Under the pieces are notes generated by a model. It ran no database searches. It was not told the origin of the DNA and saw only the letters and a list, made by a program, of their open reading frames with translations. A DNA stretch of 62,564 nt. Origin: Acidimicrobiales bacterium. Its GTDB lineage: Bacteria; Actinomycetota; Acidimicrobiia; Acidimicrobiales; MedAcidi-G1. Positions 23,670 to 32,190 of the stretch are shown piece by piece; the stretch's first letter is position 1, and each line of letters begins with the position of its first letter. The stretch is taken from the NCBI GenBank assembly GCA_029577135.1, contig JARQPW010000015.1, positions 1 through 62,564 of the forward strand, given 5' to 3'. A program made the translations under genes and the position numbers.

Positions 23670-25763
23670 TCAGCGGTCGAGGTACTTCACGGGGGCGGGC
23701 TCGCCGGTCGGCGGCATGACCTCCTCGGGACCGAACACGGTCAACTGGTCGTCGGCCTCGAGCACCAGGTCCGGTTCGGCCGGGAGCACGACGCCGAACC
23801 GTGTCACCGCCGCGACCTCGACCCCCTCGGGAAAGTCCAACTGGGCGATCCGGTGGCCGATGAGCCAGGCGTCGTGGCCCTCCGGCAGCAGGGCGTACTG
23901 CCTCACCGACAGGTCGGGCAACAGCGCCGACTTGACATCCGCCTCGGTCATGGCGCGCCCCACCGTCCGGGCCCCACTGTGTAGGTAGCTGGCCAACTCC
24001 CCCGCCAGGCGCAGCGACCGCCCAGGGTTCGAGGTCGTGCCGGCCAGGAAGAACAGGGCGTTGACCCGTTCCCCCGACCCACCCCAGGTGATCGGAATGC
24101 TGATGCCGGCCGAGGCCCGCACGATCACGAGAAGGTCGTCGTCGATGGCCTCGAACAGGGCGATGGGCGTGGCGGTCGGGTGGTCGTCGGACGGCTGGAT
24201 CCACAGGGAGCCCGTCTCGAGGAACCGCTCGGTCACGCGCTCCCGGGGGAGGCCGATGCGATCGGCCAGCACCGACGAGGCCCGGTCGGCTGCCTCGGCG
24301 ATGTCGGTGCCCTCCGGGATGCTCAGCACGGCGGCCCTGGCGACGAGACCCGTGTAGTCGTCGCCACTGCGCAGTCCGTGCCCCGCCATGGCAGCGCTCA
24401 TCTCCCTGTCGAGGCCGGTGTCGACGTCCTCGCCCCACCGCTGGAACACGTTGCGGATGGCACCGGCCCGCTTGGTGCGACCGGTCGCGTACAGGCGGTG
24501 CCAGGTCCAGCCCACCAACGACACGACGAGGACGAAGCCCCAGGCCTGCGGACCCAGGCGGGAGATCAGGGCGACCGACACGAGGATGCCGACGAACTGG
24601 GTGGCCGGATAGAGCGGGCTCCGGAAGGCCGGCGCATACGACGGGATCCGCGAGGCCCGGAGGACGAGCACGGCGAGGTTCACGAGGCCGAGCGTGAGCA
24701 GGACGAAGGCGCTGGCCAGCTTGGCGATGGACTCGGCGTCGAAGGCCAGGACCACGACGGCAATGGCCACCGAGGTCACGACGACGCCGGCCACCGGGGT
24801 GCCACGACTGCCGACCGACCCGAAGCGGGCCGGCAGCAGACCGTCGCGGGCCATCGCCATCGGGTACCGGGCTGCCGCCATGATCCCGGCATTCACCGCC
24901 GAGGCGAATGCCGCGAGGGCAGCCACCACGATCAGCCACGCCCCGACCGACGGCATCACCGCCTTCGCTGCGGTGTGGATCGGCGCCAGGTCCTCGTGGA
25001 GCACCTCGGGAGGCACGACTGCGACGGCCACGAGCACCCCGAGCGTGTAGAGAACCGTGGCAACCACCAGCGAGAGCCCCATCCCCAGCGGAATGCCCTG
25101 TGACGGGTCCTCGACCTCCTCGGCGGCGCTGGCCACCTTGGTCAGCCCGCCGTACGAGACGAACACCAGGCCGACGACCGCGAACATGCTCGCCGAGCCC
25201 GTCGTGAAGAACGGGTCGAGGTTCGACCCGTCGAAGCCCCGCGACTGCGTCTCCAGCAGTCCGTGGACGAGGAACCAGCCGAGGACGGCGAGGATGAACA
25301 CGACCAACCAGAGTTGCAACGATGCACTGGCCTTCGAGCCGACGATGTTGATCACCATGAACAGTCCGATGAGCACGAGGGCGAGGGAGCGGCTGTCGAT
25401 GTCGACGATCAGCACCAGGTAGGCGCTCATCCCGACCATGGCGAAGGCGTCCTTGAGCACCAGCGACAACCAGGTGCCGAAGCCGGCCACGGTGCCGACC
25501 GACGGACCGAGCGCACGTTCCAGGAAGTAGTAGGCGCCGCCCGCCTTCGGCAGGGCGGTCGAGAGTTCGGCCACGCTGAGCATGGCGGGCACGGCGAGGA
25601 GGCCGGCGATCGGATACGCCAGGATGGCGGCGGGTCCGGCCTTGGCCGCCGCCAGGCCGGGGAGTAGGAAAAGGCCCGACGAGACCATCGCCCCCGTCGA
25701 GAGGGCGAAGACGTGGCGCAGGGCCAATGAACGGGTCAGACGGCCGTTCCCCCCGGCTCCCAT
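23670..25763 (-). CDS. APC amino acid permease with EIIA-like and TrkA-C-like tail
   Basis: A 697-residue protein. Residues 1-440 carry about 12 membrane segments of the APC superfamily, with the substrate loop STGAMVSSGLFLLPG in helix 1. The cytoplasmic tail has a PTS EIIA-type domain (about 480-620: LFEAIDDDLLVIVRASAGI, then VNALFFLAGTTSNPGRSLRLAGEL). A TrkA-C-like ligand domain follows (about 630-685: VEVAAVTRFGVVLPAEPDLVLEADDQLTVFG). The catalytic histidine of EIIA is not obvious. The tail may gate transport by nucleotide or phosphorylation state; that is inference. It is 55 nt downstream of the epoxide hydrolase gene. Confidence 0.88.
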   Translation of the reverse strand: MGAGGNGRLTRSLALRHVFALSTGAMVSSGLFLLPGLAAAKAGPAAILAYPIAGLLAVPAMLSVAELSTALPKAGGAYYFLERALGPSVGTVAGFGTWLSLVLKDAFAMVGMSAYLVLIVDIDSRSLALVLIGLFMVINIVGSKASASLQLWLVVFILAVLGWFLVHGLLETQSRGFDGSNLDPFFTTGSASMFAVVGLVFVSYGGLTKVASAAEEVEDPSQGIPLGMGLSLVVATVLYTLGVLVAVAVVPPEVLHEDLAPIHTAAKAVMPSVGAWLIVVAALAAFASAVNAGIMAAARYPMAMARDGLLPARFGSVGSRGTPVAGVVVTSVAIAVVVLAFDAESIAKLASAFVLLTLGLVNLAVLVLRASRIPSYAPAFRSPLYPATQFVGILVSVALISRLGPQAWGFVLVVSLVGWTWHRLYATGRTKRAGAIRNVFQRWGEDVDTGLDREMSAAMAGHGLRSGDDYTGLVARAAVLSIPEGTDIAEAADRASSVLADRIGLPRERVTERFLETGSLWIQPSDDHPTATPIALFEAIDDDLLVIVRASAGISIPITWGGSGERVNALFFLAGTTSNPGRSLRLAGELASYLHSGARTVGRAMTEADVKSALLPDLSVRQYALLPEGHDAWLIGHRIAQLDFPEGVEVAAVTRFGVVLPAEPDLVLEADDQLTVFGPEEVMPPTGEPAPVKYLDR

Positions 25764-25818
25764 CCGGACAACCTAGGCGCGCCCGGTCAAAGCCAGGGAC
25801 CGGCTGGCCGGGAGAGGG

Positions 25819-26805
25819 TCAGACGGCGTCGAGGGAACCGAGGAAGCCGAGGAGTGCGGCGTTGACGCCGGGTGCGTCCTCCTGCTGCATCCAGTGGCCG
25901 ACGCCCGGGAGGATCACCGAGGCGTACAGGTTCGGCAGGGTCTGTGGATACCGGGAGATGCTCCCCGCTCCCCACATGGTCGGACCGTCGCTCTCGCCGC
26001 CGATGAAGAGGGACGGCTGGCTGATCGGCGCGCCGTGGAAGGCCCGCAGGTCCTCCCAGTCGAGATCGACGCAGCGATAGCGGTTGAGCCCTCCGCTGAA
26101 CCCGGCCCGTTCGAACTCGGCGGCGTAGAACGACAGGTCGTCGGCCGAGAGCCACGGCAGGGGCCCGTCCGGGTACCGGAGGCGGTCCCGCAACTGCGTG
26201 CCCGGGGCGACCCAGGCCATCGGCCGCTCGCCCTCGGGCACCGGGGGTGCGTCGCCCGAGGCGCAGTAGTAGAAGCCTTCCAACCAGCGCGCCGGATCCT
26301 CGGCGATCTCGGCCTCGGCCCGGCCCGGCTCCTGGAAGTACTCGATGTAGAACTCCTCGTCGCCGCCGATCGCCCGGAACACCTCGGAGGGCCGGTGCTC
26401 GTTGCGGGGCTCGTATGTGACCGACAGGAGTGCCACGGCGGTGAAGACGTCCGGTCGGAGACGGGCGGCGGCCGCGGCGATCGGCGATCCCCAGTCGTGG
26501 CCAACGATCACGGCGGTCGCCTCGCCCAGCGCCTCGACCACGCCGACGCAGTCGCCGGCCAGGTGGATGATGCGGTAGGCCTCGACCTCCCCGGGTGCCT
26601 CGGACGACCCGTAGCCACGGACGTCGATGGCAGCCGCCCGGTAGCCGGCGTCGGCGAGGGCCACGAGCTGGTGCCGCCACGAGTACCACGACTCGGGAAA
26701 GCCGTGGACGAACAGGACCAGCGGCCCCTGGCCCACCTCGGCCACGTGGATGCGCATGCCGTGGGCATCCACCTCGTGGCGGCGGAGGCCGTCGATCTGC
26801 AACAT
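25819..26805 (-). CDS. Alpha/beta hydrolase, epoxide hydrolase type
   Basis: A 328-residue alpha/beta hydrolase. HGFPESWYSWRHQ (oxyanion HGFP) is near 34-46. The nucleophile elbow GHDWGSP uses Asp, as in epoxide hydrolases and haloalkane dehalogenases, and GVGHWMQQE holds the catalytic His. Tyrosines in the cap (EFYIEYFQEPG) fit an epoxide hydrolase. It lies 15 nt after vapC on the same strand. Confidence 0.87.
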   Translation of the reverse strand: MLQIDGLRRHEVDAHGMRIHVAEVGQGPLVLFVHGFPESWYSWRHQLVALADAGYRAAAIDVRGYGSSEAPGEVEAYRIIHLAGDCVGVVEALGEATAVIVGHDWGSPIAAAAARLRPDVFTAVALLSVTYEPRNEHRPSEVFRAIGGDEEFYIEYFQEPGRAEAEIAEDPARWLEGFYYCASGDAPPVPEGERPMAWVAPGTQLRDRLRYPDGPLPWLSADDLSFYAAEFERAGFSGGLNRYRCVDLDWEDLRAFHGAPISQPSLFIGGESDGPTMWGAGSISRYPQTLPNLYASVILPGVGHWMQQEDAPGVNAALLGFLGSLDAV

Positions 26806-26820
26806 GGTGGTCGCCCCTCT

Positions 26821-27261
26821 CTATGGACTGCTGTCCGGGTGTCCCGGATCCTCGACCGTGACGCCTCGCACCATCGTGCCGTGCGGCAGGGCCTCCGTCA
26901 GCAGCCGGGAACAACCGGATGCTGCAGCTGCCTCGACGACGAGGGCATCGCGGACCGAGAGGCCGTGTTCCTCTGCGGTGTCGGCCGCGGCCAGGACAAG
27001 GTCGGCGTCGGTGGGGACGACATGGAGTTCCGCCAGGTCGGCCAGGGCCCGCCGCGCGGTCACCCGCGGCAGGGGGCGAGCCATACGTGCGGTGACCACG
27101 TCGGCGAACTCGGCGAGCACCTGGGCCGACACGACCAGCGCCGGAGCGCCTTCGTCGGGCACGACGCCGACAACCGCCCGTGCCGCTGCCTGACGGGCCG
27201 GCTCGTCGTCATCGAAGAGTCGGATGAGCACCGACGTGTCGAGGAAGACGCCCCCGCTCAC
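26821..27261 (-). CDS. vapC: VapC-like PIN ribonuclease toxin
   Basis: A 146-residue PIN domain. Acidic metal ligands are visible: Asp8 (FLDTSVLIRLF), Glu51 (VLAEFADVV) and Asp105 (VRDALVVEAA), with Glu123 in LLTEAL where Asp is more usual. Family members cleave tRNA or rRNA. GTG 27261 overlaps the VapB stop (GTGA). Confidence 0.87.
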   Translation of the reverse strand: MSGGVFLDTSVLIRLFDDDEPARQAAARAVVGVVPDEGAPALVVSAQVLAEFADVVTARMARPLPRVTARRALADLAELHVVPTDADLVLAAADTAEEHGLSVRDALVVEAAAASGCSRLLTEALPHGTMVRGVTVEDPGHPDSSP

Positions 27262-27530
27262 GGAGTGCCGTCCGGGTGCCGGGAGAACACGTCCCTGCCC
27301 CCCGACCCGGCAGCCGACGAGACTGACAGGCCGACCAGTCGGCGACGCGCCGCGGCGGCCCGGTCGCCGGCCGCATAGGCGATCAGCAGGTCGCGGACGA
27401 CGGCGTTGACCGATGTCCCCTGTTCGGCGGCGCGCACACGGGCCCGGCGGAGGAGGTCGTCGTCGACGGCGAGCGTGAGGTTGGCGATGAGTCTATGTGT
27501 AGCACATATTCCGTGCACCACATGCTCCAA
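27258..27530 (-). CDS. vapB: VapB-like ribbon-helix-helix antitoxin
   Basis: Up to 90 residues. The RHH fold reads ANLTLAVDDDLLRRARVRAAEQGTSVNAVVRDLL, followed by a toxin-binding tail. The start is uncertain. Family members normally begin just before ANLTLAV, but no ATG, GTG or TTG sits there in frame; the frame runs up to ATG 27530 through a palindrome at 27494-27508. Either the protein has an N-terminal extension or a rare start is used. It partners VapC. Confidence 0.75.
   Translation of the reverse strand: MEHVVHGICATHRLIANLTLAVDDDLLRRARVRAAEQGTSVNAVVRDLLIAYAAGDRAAAARRRLVGLSVSSAAGSGGRDVFSRHPDGTP
27494..27508. promoter_or_regulatory. Inverted repeat at the vapB start
   Basis: TATGTG-N3-CACATA has perfect 6-bp arms in a short AT-rich patch at the 5' end of vapB. 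VapB antitoxins repress their own operon through such palindromes, so this is a plausible autoregulatory operator. Confidence 0.45.
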
Positions 27531-27543
27531 TCCGGCAACCTGG

Positions 27544-28665
27544 TCAGCGGAACCTCGGAATCACGTACTCGCCGATGTTGCGGACCGTCTCGAGCATGGC
27601 CCACTGGGGCACGGTGCCCATCTGGTTCAGGAACAGGATCTCGTCGGCGCCTGCCTCGACGAGCCGCTCGACGTAGCCGATGCAGTCGTCCACGGTGCCG
27701 TAGGCGTGGTTGGGGTTGAGCAGCGACATTCCCGGATCGGAGAAGTCGACGGACACCATCTCGGCACCGATACGCGTCTGGACGATCTCGGTGCCGTCCC
27801 CGGTCGTGGCGGTGCCGTCGATCCAGGAATCCGGATCGGGGAGGGGGTACGCCCCGTCGGTGGCCCAGTGGGCGATGGCCTCCAGGAAGAACCGTTGGCC
27901 ACGCAGGCCGATCCGACGGGCCTCGGTGCCGTCCTCGAGCACGATGGCCGGGCACAGGGCGGCCAGGTGCTCGTTGGGCGCATACCCCACCTGGTCCTCG
28001 GGCCTGCGGCCGGCGAATGCGGTGCGGTACACCTCGTTCTTGGACGCCACCTCGTCTGGTCCGCCGAATCCCAGGACCAGTGCCCCGATTCCCCGCCCAC
28101 CGGCGTCGACCAAAGTGGCCGTGTTCGTGCACGCCTGGTACATCGGCGGGTGCGGGTCCTGGAGCGGCTTGGGGTGAACGGGCCGAGGGGGAACGTCGAT
28201 GAACTCGCCGTGGTGTTCGACCACCTCCTCCACGAAGAACCGGGGGATGAGGCGCATCGCCTCGTCGATCATCGGGGGCAGCGCCTCGAGCTCGTAGCCG
28301 AACGTGCCGGCCTCCTGCTGCGTGGCGCCCTTGCCCATTCCGAAGTGGACCCGACCGCCGGACAGGATGTCGAGGGTGGCGATCCGCTCCGCCACCTTCA
28401 CCGGGTGGTTCATCTGCGGCGGCAGGCAGACGACCCCGTGGCCGAGCCCGATGCGGTCGGTGCGGCCTGCCAGGTAGGCGAGGAAGGTCTCGGGAGCGCT
28501 CATGTGCGCGTAATGCGTGAGCGCGGTGTGCTCGACGGCCCAGATCACGTCGAATCCCAACTCCTCGGCGAGCAGCGACTGCTCGACGATGTCGGCGAAC
28601 ACCTGCCGCTCGTTGGCCGGCGACGGGTCGGCCATCTGGGCCTCGTAGATCAGCGAGAACCTCAC
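27544..28665 (-). CDS. LLM-class flavin-dependent oxidoreductase
   Basis: A 373-residue luciferase-like TIM barrel (MRFSLIYEAQ; EELGFDVIWAVEHTALTHY; LATLDILSGGRVHFGMGKGATQQE; C-terminal GTVDDCIGYVERLVEAGADEILFL). The VEH and SGGRV-x-FG motifs are typical of bacterial luciferase-type FMN proteins. GTG 28665 begins the conserved MRFSLIY strand; longer frames would enter the divergent promoter region. It is divergent from the acyl-CoA dehydrogenase and 13 nt upstream of vapB. Confidence 0.87.
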   Translation of the reverse strand: MRFSLIYEAQMADPSPANERQVFADIVEQSLLAEELGFDVIWAVEHTALTHYAHMSAPETFLAYLAGRTDRIGLGHGVVCLPPQMNHPVKVAERIATLDILSGGRVHFGMGKGATQQEAGTFGYELEALPPMIDEAMRLIPRFFVEEVVEHHGEFIDVPPRPVHPKPLQDPHPPMYQACTNTATLVDAGGRGIGALVLGFGGPDEVASKNEVYRTAFAGRRPEDQVGYAPNEHLAALCPAIVLEDGTEARRIGLRGQRFFLEAIAHWATDGAYPLPDPDSWIDGTATTGDGTEIVQTRIGAEMVSVDFSDPGMSLLNPNHAYGTVDDCIGYVERLVEAGADEILFLNQMGTVPQWAMLETVRNIGEYVIPRFR

Positions 28666-28798
28666 GGCCCCACTCTCGCGGCCGGAGCGGGGGCCCGTCG
28701 CATCGGCAGGCGAACCGACTGCCCGGCTGGGACACCCCGACCGCTCCTGTCGTAGGTTCGGTGGCCGAACGCCCTCCCCCCATCCCCCCGAGGACTCC

Positions 28799-30121
28799 AT
28801 GGCCATCGGACCCGGACTGCACATCGACGACCCCAGCGATGAGAGCCTCAACCTGGCCATGTCGGACGGGGCGCGACCCCTCTACGACGCTGTCGTCGAC
28901 TTCATCGCCACCGAGGTCGAGCCGGTCACCCTCGAGTTCCACCAGTTGGGTGCCGTACGTGAGGAGCACTGGGGCTACCACCCCGGCCAGCTCGACATCC
29001 TCGAAAAACTCAAGGCCAAGGCCAGGGAGAAGGGGCTGTGGAACTTCTTCCTTCCGGATGCCGAGACCGGAGAGGGACTCTCCAACCTCGACTACGCCTA
29101 CATCGCCTCCGAACTCGGCAAGAACCCGATCGCCTCCGAGAGCCTCAACTGCTCGGCCCCCGACACCGGCAACATGGAGGTCCTCGAGAGGGTCGGCACA
29201 CCTGAGCAGAAGCAACAGTGGCTCGAGCCGCTGCTCGCCGGCGAGATCCGCTCCGCCTACGCCATGACCGAGCCCGACCTGGCCTCGTCCGATGCCAAGA
29301 ACATCGCCTGCCAGGCAGTACGAGACGGCGACGAGTGGGTCATCAACGGCACCAAGTACTACATCTCGGGTGCCGGCGACCCCCGCTGCAAGATCATGAT
29401 CACCATGGTCCAGACCAACCCCGACGGGCCACCCCACCGTCGCCAGTCGCAGATCCTGGTACCGATCGACGCACCCGGCCTCACCATCGACCACCCGATG
29501 CACGTGTTCGGCAACGACGACGCACCCCACGGCCACATGCACCTGACCTTCGACGACTGCCGGGTGCCCTACGACAACATCCTCCTGGGCGAGGGCCGTG
29601 GCTTCGAGATCTCCCAGCTCCGGCTCGGCCCCGGCCGCATCCACCACTGCATGCGCTCCATCGGCGCCGCCGAGCGTGCCATCGAGCTCATGGTCCGGCG
29701 CGGCCTCAACCGCCAGGCGTTCGGCAAGCCCATCCTGAACCTGGGCAAGAACATGGAGGTGGTGTCCCGCGCCCGGATCGACATCGAGTCGATGCGCCTC
29801 ATGGTCCTACGGGCCGCCAGAGCGATGGACACAATGGGCAACGCCGAGGCCCGGGTCTGGATCAGCGCCGTCAAGGCGATGGTGCCCGAGAAGGTCTGCC
29901 GGATCATCGACGAGGCCATCCAGGTCCACGGTGCCACCGGCGTGTCCCAGTGGACGCCGCTCGCAAGGCTCTACACCAGCCAGCGCACGCTCCGACTGGC
30001 CGACGGCCCCGACGAGGTCCACCACTTCGTGGTCGCCCGCTTCGAGGCCGGGCGCTACGGCGACGGCCCCGGCGACGTCCCGATGCTCGACCACACCGGC
30101 CCGGTCTTCACCGGCCACTGA
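28799..30121 (+). CDS. Acyl-CoA dehydrogenase
   Basis: A 440-residue flavoenzyme with the full family signature. AYAMTEPDLASSDAKNI lies near the FAD site, DEWVINGTKYYISGAGDPRCK follows, then RGLNRQAFGKPI and a C-terminal IQVHGATGVSQWTPLA. The size and motifs match ACAD10/11-like long-substrate members. It likely starts beta-oxidation of a fatty or branched acyl-CoA. The alkylsulfatase 38 nt downstream could supply fatty alcohols from alkyl sulfates. Confidence 0.92.
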   Translation: MAIGPGLHIDDPSDESLNLAMSDGARPLYDAVVDFIATEVEPVTLEFHQLGAVREEHWGYHPGQLDILEKLKAKAREKGLWNFFLPDAETGEGLSNLDYAYIASELGKNPIASESLNCSAPDTGNMEVLERVGTPEQKQQWLEPLLAGEIRSAYAMTEPDLASSDAKNIACQAVRDGDEWVINGTKYYISGAGDPRCKIMITMVQTNPDGPPHRRQSQILVPIDAPGLTIDHPMHVFGNDDAPHGHMHLTFDDCRVPYDNILLGEGRGFEISQLRLGPGRIHHCMRSIGAAERAIELMVRRGLNRQAFGKPILNLGKNMEVVSRARIDIESMRLMVLRAARAMDTMGNAEARVWISAVKAMVPEKVCRIIDEAIQVHGATGVSQWTPLARLYTSQRTLRLADGPDEVHHFVVARFEAGRYGDGPGDVPMLDHTGPVFTGH

Positions 30122-30159
30122 GCCCGGAGGCGCACCCCGAGGACAGTGCAGATACTGCG

Positions 30160-32082
30160 ATGACCGACGACCCCCGTTCGCCCAAGGCCGCAGAGGCGCA
30201 GACGCGCACCGACCTCGACGCCTTCACCGCCTCGCTGCCCCCCGACGACGGCAGCGACGCCGCCAACGTGGCCCGCGGCTTCATCGCCACCCGCGTCGAG
30301 CCGGTCATCGAGAAGCTGGTGCCCAACCCGTGGATGCCGATCAGCTGGGACCTCTCAAAGTCGGACTTCGTGCACGGCACCTGCCCCGACACCGTCAACC
30401 CGGCGCTCTGGCGACAGGCCGGCTTCAACGCCCAGCACGGCCTCTACGAGGTCTGCGACGGCTTCTACCAGGTGCGCGGCTTCGACACCTCGAGCGTCAC
30501 ATTCATCCGCGGCGACCAGGGCTGGGTCGTGATCGACCCCCTGACCACCCGGGAGAGCGCCGCCGCCGCCTACGAGCTCGTCACCGAACACCTCGGCGAG
30601 CGCCTGGTGACGGCGGTGATCTACACCCACTCCCACCTCGACCACTACGGCGGGATCCTCGGCGTCGTCGACCAGGAGCGCCTCGACGCCGGCGAGGTCC
30701 CGATCGTGGCTCCGGAGGGCTTCCTGCATGAGGCCGTGGCGGAGAACGTGGTCGCTGCCCCCGTGATGGGGCGCCGGGCCATGTACCAGTTCGGGATGCT
30801 GCTGCCCTGGAGCGAGCACCACCACGTCGACCAGGGGCTCGGCAAGGGCGTTTCGACCGGGTCGAGTGCGCTCGTCCCCCCGACGATCGACATCACCGAG
30901 ACCGGCCAGGAACTGGTGCTCGACGGCGTCCGGATCGAGTTCCAACTCACGCCGGAGTCCGAGGCGCCGGCCGAGATGCACTTCTACTTCCCGGACCACC
31001 GGGTCCTCTGCATGGCCGAGAACTGCACGACCACCATGCACAACGTCCTCACCCTGCGCGGTGCGCTCGTGCGGGACGCCCTGCTCTGGAGCCGCTACAT
31101 CGACGAGGCCCTCGACCGCTGGGGCGACGAGGCCGAGGTGGTGTTCGCCAGCCACGGCTGGCCCCACTGGGGCGGCGACGACGTGCGGGAGTACCTCGTC
31201 AACCAGCGCGACCTCTACCGCTGGCTGCACGACCAGGCCATGCGCCTCACCAACCTGGGCTTCACACCCAACGAGATAGCCGCCCGCATCGACCTGCCGC
31301 CAGGGCTCTGGGCCGACTGGCGCTGCCACGGCTACTACGGCACCGTCAGCCACAACGTCCGCGCCGTCTACCAGCGCTACCTCGGCTGGTACGACGGCCA
31401 CCCGTCCAGCCTCGACCCCTACGAGCCCACCGAGGCCGGCCGCCGCTATGTCGACTTCATGGGCGGCATGGACGAACTGCTGGCCAAGGCCCGCACGGCG
31501 TTCGAGGCCGGCGACCACCGCTGGGTCGCCGAGGTCCTGCGCCACGCCGTCTTCGCCGACCCGACCTGCGAGGAGGCGCGCCTGCTCCAGGCCGATGCCT
31601 TCGAGCAACTCGGCTACCGGGCCGAGTCAGGGCCATGGCGCGACGTCTACCTGACCGGCGCCCAGGAGCTGCGACATGGGACGGCGGATGTGCCCGCCAT
31701 CCAGCGGCCGCGGTACGAGGTGGTCAGGGGAATGACGCTCCAGCAGGTGTTCGACCTGCTGGCGATCAAGGTCGACGGGCCGGCAGCGACGGCCATCGGT
31801 CACCTGGCCATCGACTGGCGGCTGCCCGACGCCGACGAGGTGGCCCGGATCGAACTGTCGAACGGCACGCTCCACGCCACGCCGGGCCGATCACACGCAG
31901 CCCCGGACGCCACCGTCACCTGCGACCGGGAGGGACTCGAGGAGATGGTCGCCACGGGCGCCACCCTGGTCGATCTCGTCGACAGCGGCGTGGCCACGAT
32001 CGACGGTGACGCCGCCCGGGTACTGGCCCTGTGGGACACGCTCACCGACTTCCCGCTCTTCTACGCCATCATCGAGCCCTAG
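30160..32082 (+). CDS. Alkylsulfatase (SdsA1/BDS1-like metallo-beta-lactamase fold)
   Basis: A 640-residue alkyl sulfatase. The zinc motif THSHLDHYGG (about 158-167) and MAENCTTTMHN, VFASHGWPHWG carry metal and substrate ligands. A helical dimerisation domain holds LGWYDGHPSSLDPYEP, and the last 125 residues are an SCP2-like lipid-binding domain. It releases sulfate from alkyl sulfates. I see no clear export signal, so it may be cytoplasmic. It follows the acyl-CoA dehydrogenase closely and is probably co-transcribed with it. Confidence 0.92.
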   Translation: MTDDPRSPKAAEAQTRTDLDAFTASLPPDDGSDAANVARGFIATRVEPVIEKLVPNPWMPISWDLSKSDFVHGTCPDTVNPALWRQAGFNAQHGLYEVCDGFYQVRGFDTSSVTFIRGDQGWVVIDPLTTRESAAAAYELVTEHLGERLVTAVIYTHSHLDHYGGILGVVDQERLDAGEVPIVAPEGFLHEAVAENVVAAPVMGRRAMYQFGMLLPWSEHHHVDQGLGKGVSTGSSALVPPTIDITETGQELVLDGVRIEFQLTPESEAPAEMHFYFPDHRVLCMAENCTTTMHNVLTLRGALVRDALLWSRYIDEALDRWGDEAEVVFASHGWPHWGGDDVREYLVNQRDLYRWLHDQAMRLTNLGFTPNEIAARIDLPPGLWADWRCHGYYGTVSHNVRAVYQRYLGWYDGHPSSLDPYEPTEAGRRYVDFMGGMDELLAKARTAFEAGDHRWVAEVLRHAVFADPTCEEARLLQADAFEQLGYRAESGPWRDVYLTGAQELRHGTADVPAIQRPRYEVVRGMTLQQVFDLLAIKVDGPAATAIGHLAIDWRLPDADEVARIELSNGTLHATPGRSHAAPDATVTCDREGLEEMVATGATLVDLVDSGVATIDGDAARVLALWDTLTDFPLFYAIIEP

Positions 32083-32098
32083 GAACCGGGCACCTGTC

Positions 32099-32117
32099 GG
32101 GGCCGGGGCGGGGCCCC
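32099..32117. terminator. GC hairpin after the alkylsulfatase
   Basis: GGGGCC-N7-GGCCCC could form a six-pair all-GC stem 17 nt after the alkylsulfatase stop. Only two T residues follow, so it would be a weak intrinsic terminator or pause site. Confidence 0.3.
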
Positions 32118-32146
32118 TTGACATCGCCACGGGGGGTCACCATGCT
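32118..32146 (+). promoter_or_regulatory. Promoter candidate for the MttB1 cluster
   Basis: A consensus -35 TTGACA (32118-32123), a 17-bp spacer and a weak -10 CATGCT (32141-32146), 45 bp upstream of ATG 32191. It sits directly after the GC hairpin, as expected between two transcription units. Confidence 0.4.
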
Positions 32147-32190
32147 GCCGCCGGATTCCACTGTGTCCCCCGAGTGAACGTGGGAAGCGC

